Origin: JAUWKC01 sp035529895
GTDB lineage: Bacteria; Planctomycetota; Phycisphaerae; Sedimentisphaerales; Anaerobacaceae
Direction of reading: 5' to 3'
Assembly (NCBI GenBank): GCA_035529895.1
Contig: DATKVV010000005.1
Coordinates: forward strand, 1-64,000
DNA length: 64,000 nucleotides
Shown here: positions 62,041 through 64,000 of the stretch, one piece after another
Numbering within the stretch: position 1 is the stretch's first letter
Layout of the letters: the number at the start of each line of letters is the position of its first letter
The notes under the pieces: generated by a model
What the model was told of the DNA's origin: nothing
Databases searched by the model: none
What the model saw: only the letters and a program-made list of their open reading frames with translations
Position numbers and translations under genes: made by a program

Positions 62041-62793
62041 ATGGAGTTGTTCGTCGAAAAACTGCTCGGCTTTATGATGGTGCTGACAAGAATCTCAGCG
62101 TTTTTTCTGTTACTGCCCGTTTTCGGCTGGAAAAGCATTCCGGTCAGGGCCAAAGCCGGGATGATTGTGCTAATAGCGATTTTTTTCTCAATGATAACGC
62201 GGCCGCCTCTCGATGCGAAACAGGCATCCGTATTGAAGGCAATAATGTTGATAGCTAACGAGGCGACCTACGGGTTGGCTCTGGGATCAATCGTCGCGGT
62301 TCTGTTTTCGGCAGTTAAATTATGCGGCCAAATCATCGAACGAGAAATGGGCCTGACAATGGCAGAGATATTAGACCCATTGACGGGCGAGAGCACCATG
62401 CCGCTGGCCGGCCTGCTGGAGATGATATTCATAGTCCTGTTCTTCAGTGCCAACGGCCACCACCTTTTTTTATTAATAATATCGAGAAGCTACGATACCT
62501 TTCCGCCGGGCAGCATCCCAACGGTCTCAGTTTTGGTGGGCGGAATAACCGAGGCAGGTTCAGCCCTCTTAATGGCCGGCCTTCGACTGGCCGCACCGAT
62601 GCTGGCAACGTTCTTGGTGTTTCTGGTTGTGTTGGCTGTATTAGCACGCATTGTGCCGGAAATGAATATACTCTTCATAAGCTTGCCATTGCGTGTAGGC
62701 CTGGGGTTATTAATGATGGTGATATTTTTGCCGCTCATTAGCGGATTCACGGGTGAGCTTGCCAATTGGATGAGTAAACTGCTGCCCTTGTAA
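62041..62793 (+). CDS. fliR: Flagellar biosynthesis protein FliR
   Basis: 250 residues, six membrane segments. FliR features: FMMVLTRISAFFLLLPVFGW, LGLALGSIVAVLFSAVKLCGQIIEREMGLTMAEILDPLTG and LPLRVGLGLLMMVIFLPLI. Starts 3 nt after fliQ. Completes the export pore. Confidence 0.95.
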   Translation: MELFVEKLLGFMMVLTRISAFFLLLPVFGWKSIPVRAKAGMIVLIAIFFSMITRPPLDAKQASVLKAIMLIANEATYGLALGSIVAVLFSAVKLCGQIIEREMGLTMAEILDPLTGESTMPLAGLLEMIFIVLFFSANGHHLFLLIISRSYDTFPPGSIPTVSVLVGGITEAGSALLMAGLRLAAPMLATFLVFLVVLAVLARIVPEMNILFISLPLRVGLGLLMMVIFLPLISGFTGELANWMSKLLPL

Positions 62794-62904
62794 AGTTAGA
62801 GTTTAGGCATGTGGCAGATAGAGTTGTGAAGTGCACAAAGGCATAAGAGAACTTATGTCTTGTGCATTTGTGGCTTACGCAGTACTTCGTCAGAGGTCGA
62901 GAGA

Positions 62905-63975
62905 ATGCCAGAGCAACCTGCGGCTGAAAGGACCGAACAACCGACTCAGAGGAGGCTGGAGAAGGCCAGGAGCGAGGGCAAAGTGCCACAAAGCCAGGAG
63001 TTGCCATCGGTTGTGACGCTTCTGGTACTGGTAGCGACGGTAGCCCTGCTGGCGCCAAGCCTGTTCCAATGGCTCGCCACCCAAGTAAAGCAAGGCATGC
63101 TGGCAGGTAAATTGCCGGTTTTTGCCAGCGGCAGGGCATTTATGAACTTTATCAACGGCAAGATCACCGATACGATACTTGTTATCTGCCCTATTCTTAC
63201 TGCACTTTTGGCAGCATCTGCGCTGTCCTGTATCGCCATCAGCGGCTGGAACTTCGCACCGGCAGCTATAAGACTGCGATGGGATGTGATAAATCCGGCA
63301 TCCGGGCTGGAGAAACTTGTAAATGCTCGCTCACTGGTACACTTTGCGGTCTCGGTGCTAAAATTGCTTTTTGTCTCAATTATCGTCTGGCTGTATCTGC
63401 GGACCAGGCTTGACACGTTGGCCGCACTCCGATGGGCCTGGTCTGCACAGATAATAGCAGTCACCGGAAAGATAATATTAGGGTTGATGATCCGTATTGG
63501 AATTGCGCTGCTAATCATAGCGCTTGCCGACGCCATGTACCAGAAATGGAAATATATCCAGGAACTGAAAATGACGCGTCAGGAAGTAAGACAGGATCTC
63601 AGGGATACGGAAGGCTCGCCGGAAGTGAAAGGCCGAATCCGAAGGATCCAGTTTGAGCTGGCCCTGCGGCGAATATCGGCGGAAGTGCCCAAGGCAACCG
63701 TTGTACTTGTGAACCCGACCCATGTGGCCGTAGCGCTGCGTTACGAGGCCAAGACGATGGAAGCGCCCCTGGTGGTGGCAAAAGGCGCAGGCCATTTGGC
63801 AGAAAAAATCAGAGAAACCGCCCGGGCTTACGGTGTGCCCGTCGTCAGAAGACCGGAATTGGCCAGAACAATATATTCAACGGTGGAGCCCGGCGAATTT
63901 ATACCGGAAACATTGTATGTGGCAGTAGCAGAGGTGCTGGCTATGATCTACCGTCTGCGGCACAGCAAAGTGTAA
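62905..63975 (+). CDS. flhB: Flagellar export switch protein FlhB
   Basis: 356 residues from the ATG with AGAGGTCGAGAGA upstream. The N-terminus ERTEQPTQRRLEKARSEGKVPQSQEL is the FlhB signature. Four membrane helices follow, then the cytoplasmic domain with the autocleavage site NPTH (Asn270-His273) in VLVNPTHVAVALRY. Cleavage there, with FliK, switches export from hook to filament subunits. The window ends 25 nt after its stop, where AGAGGTG suggests a following gene (flhA would be expected). Confidence 0.96.
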   Translation: MPEQPAAERTEQPTQRRLEKARSEGKVPQSQELPSVVTLLVLVATVALLAPSLFQWLATQVKQGMLAGKLPVFASGRAFMNFINGKITDTILVICPILTALLAASALSCIAISGWNFAPAAIRLRWDVINPASGLEKLVNARSLVHFAVSVLKLLFVSIIVWLYLRTRLDTLAALRWAWSAQIIAVTGKIILGLMIRIGIALLIIALADAMYQKWKYIQELKMTRQEVRQDLRDTEGSPEVKGRIRRIQFELALRRISAEVPKATVVLVNPTHVAVALRYEAKTMEAPLVVAKGAGHLAEKIRETARAYGVPVVRRPELARTIYSTVEPGEFIPETLYVAVAEVLAMIYRLRHSKV

Positions 63976-64000
63976 AGCAAGAGGCCAAAGAGGTGAACCA

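Overview
The window looks like chromosomal DNA of a planctomycete, most likely class Phycisphaerae (Sedimentisphaerales-like). This is inferred from the mix of genes: LamG-repeat proteins beside ECF sigma factors, a sulfatase-modifying-factor-like domain fused to a polysaccharide lyase, a BNR sialidase / DapA-family aldolase / sodium symporter cluster, degenerate Lys-Pro-Asn-rich intergenic repeats, and a complete flagellar export operon. No 16S rRNA or single-copy marker allows a firm placement.

Layout. 1-3910: tail of an IS630-type transposase, tRNA-Phe(GAA), then cysD, a cysN-like GTPase and an AlkP-superfamily hydrolase. 4268-7817: a ribose-type sugar ABC transporter (binding lipoprotein, double ATPase, permease). 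7944-12720: phosphate uptake, pstS-pstC-pstA-pstB1-pstB2-phoU, in which the two PstB proteins have lost complementary catalytic motifs. 12857-14562: a small accessory patch (DUF523, GIY-YIG protein plus a duplicated fragment) next to ssrA (tmRNA, minus strand), with a second ssrA-3'-end-like sequence at 12857. 14680-25396: signal transduction and surface proteins (two divergent ECF sigma factors, a membrane protein of anti-sigma type, an STN-like/coiled-coil secreted protein, a 1283-residue LamG protein, and a histidine kinase/response regulator pair). 25409-31952: minus-strand catabolic cluster from a good sigma-70 promoter: DapA/NanA-family lyase, sialidase-like protein, SSS symporter, FGE-like/PL10 fusion, then hisA. 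32155-38066: coiled-coil lipoprotein, secreted cyclophilin, DUF985 cupin, and the hemL / membrane protein / hydroxyacid dehydrogenase set. 38067-39144: a gene-free kilobase with 61-bp tandem repeats. 39145-43554: SurA/PpiD-like chaperone with two small membrane proteins, RNase III with a long leader hairpin, and a CBS protein.

43786-64000 is a flagellar region. fliS and a short flagellin lie on the minus strand, flanked by two glycosyltransferases. fliK is followed 44 nt downstream by a TPR-glycosyltransferase. On the plus strand lie flgB, flgC, fliE, fliF, fliG, fliH, fliI, fliJ, a MotE-like gene, motA, two motB genes, fliO, fliP, fliQ, fliR and flhB. Sigma-54 (-24/-12) promoters are readable divergently between fliK and flgB and again before fliO, and a sigma-28-like promoter precedes flagellin, giving the usual middle/late flagellar hierarchy. 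fliL, fliM and fliN are absent from their common position between motB and fliO.

The observations most worth following are the asymmetric PstB pair (predicted heterodimer with one consensus and one degenerate ATP site), the two divergent MotB stators with one MotA, the likely flagellin glycosylation genes, the RNase III leader hairpin, and the ssrA-associated repeat.
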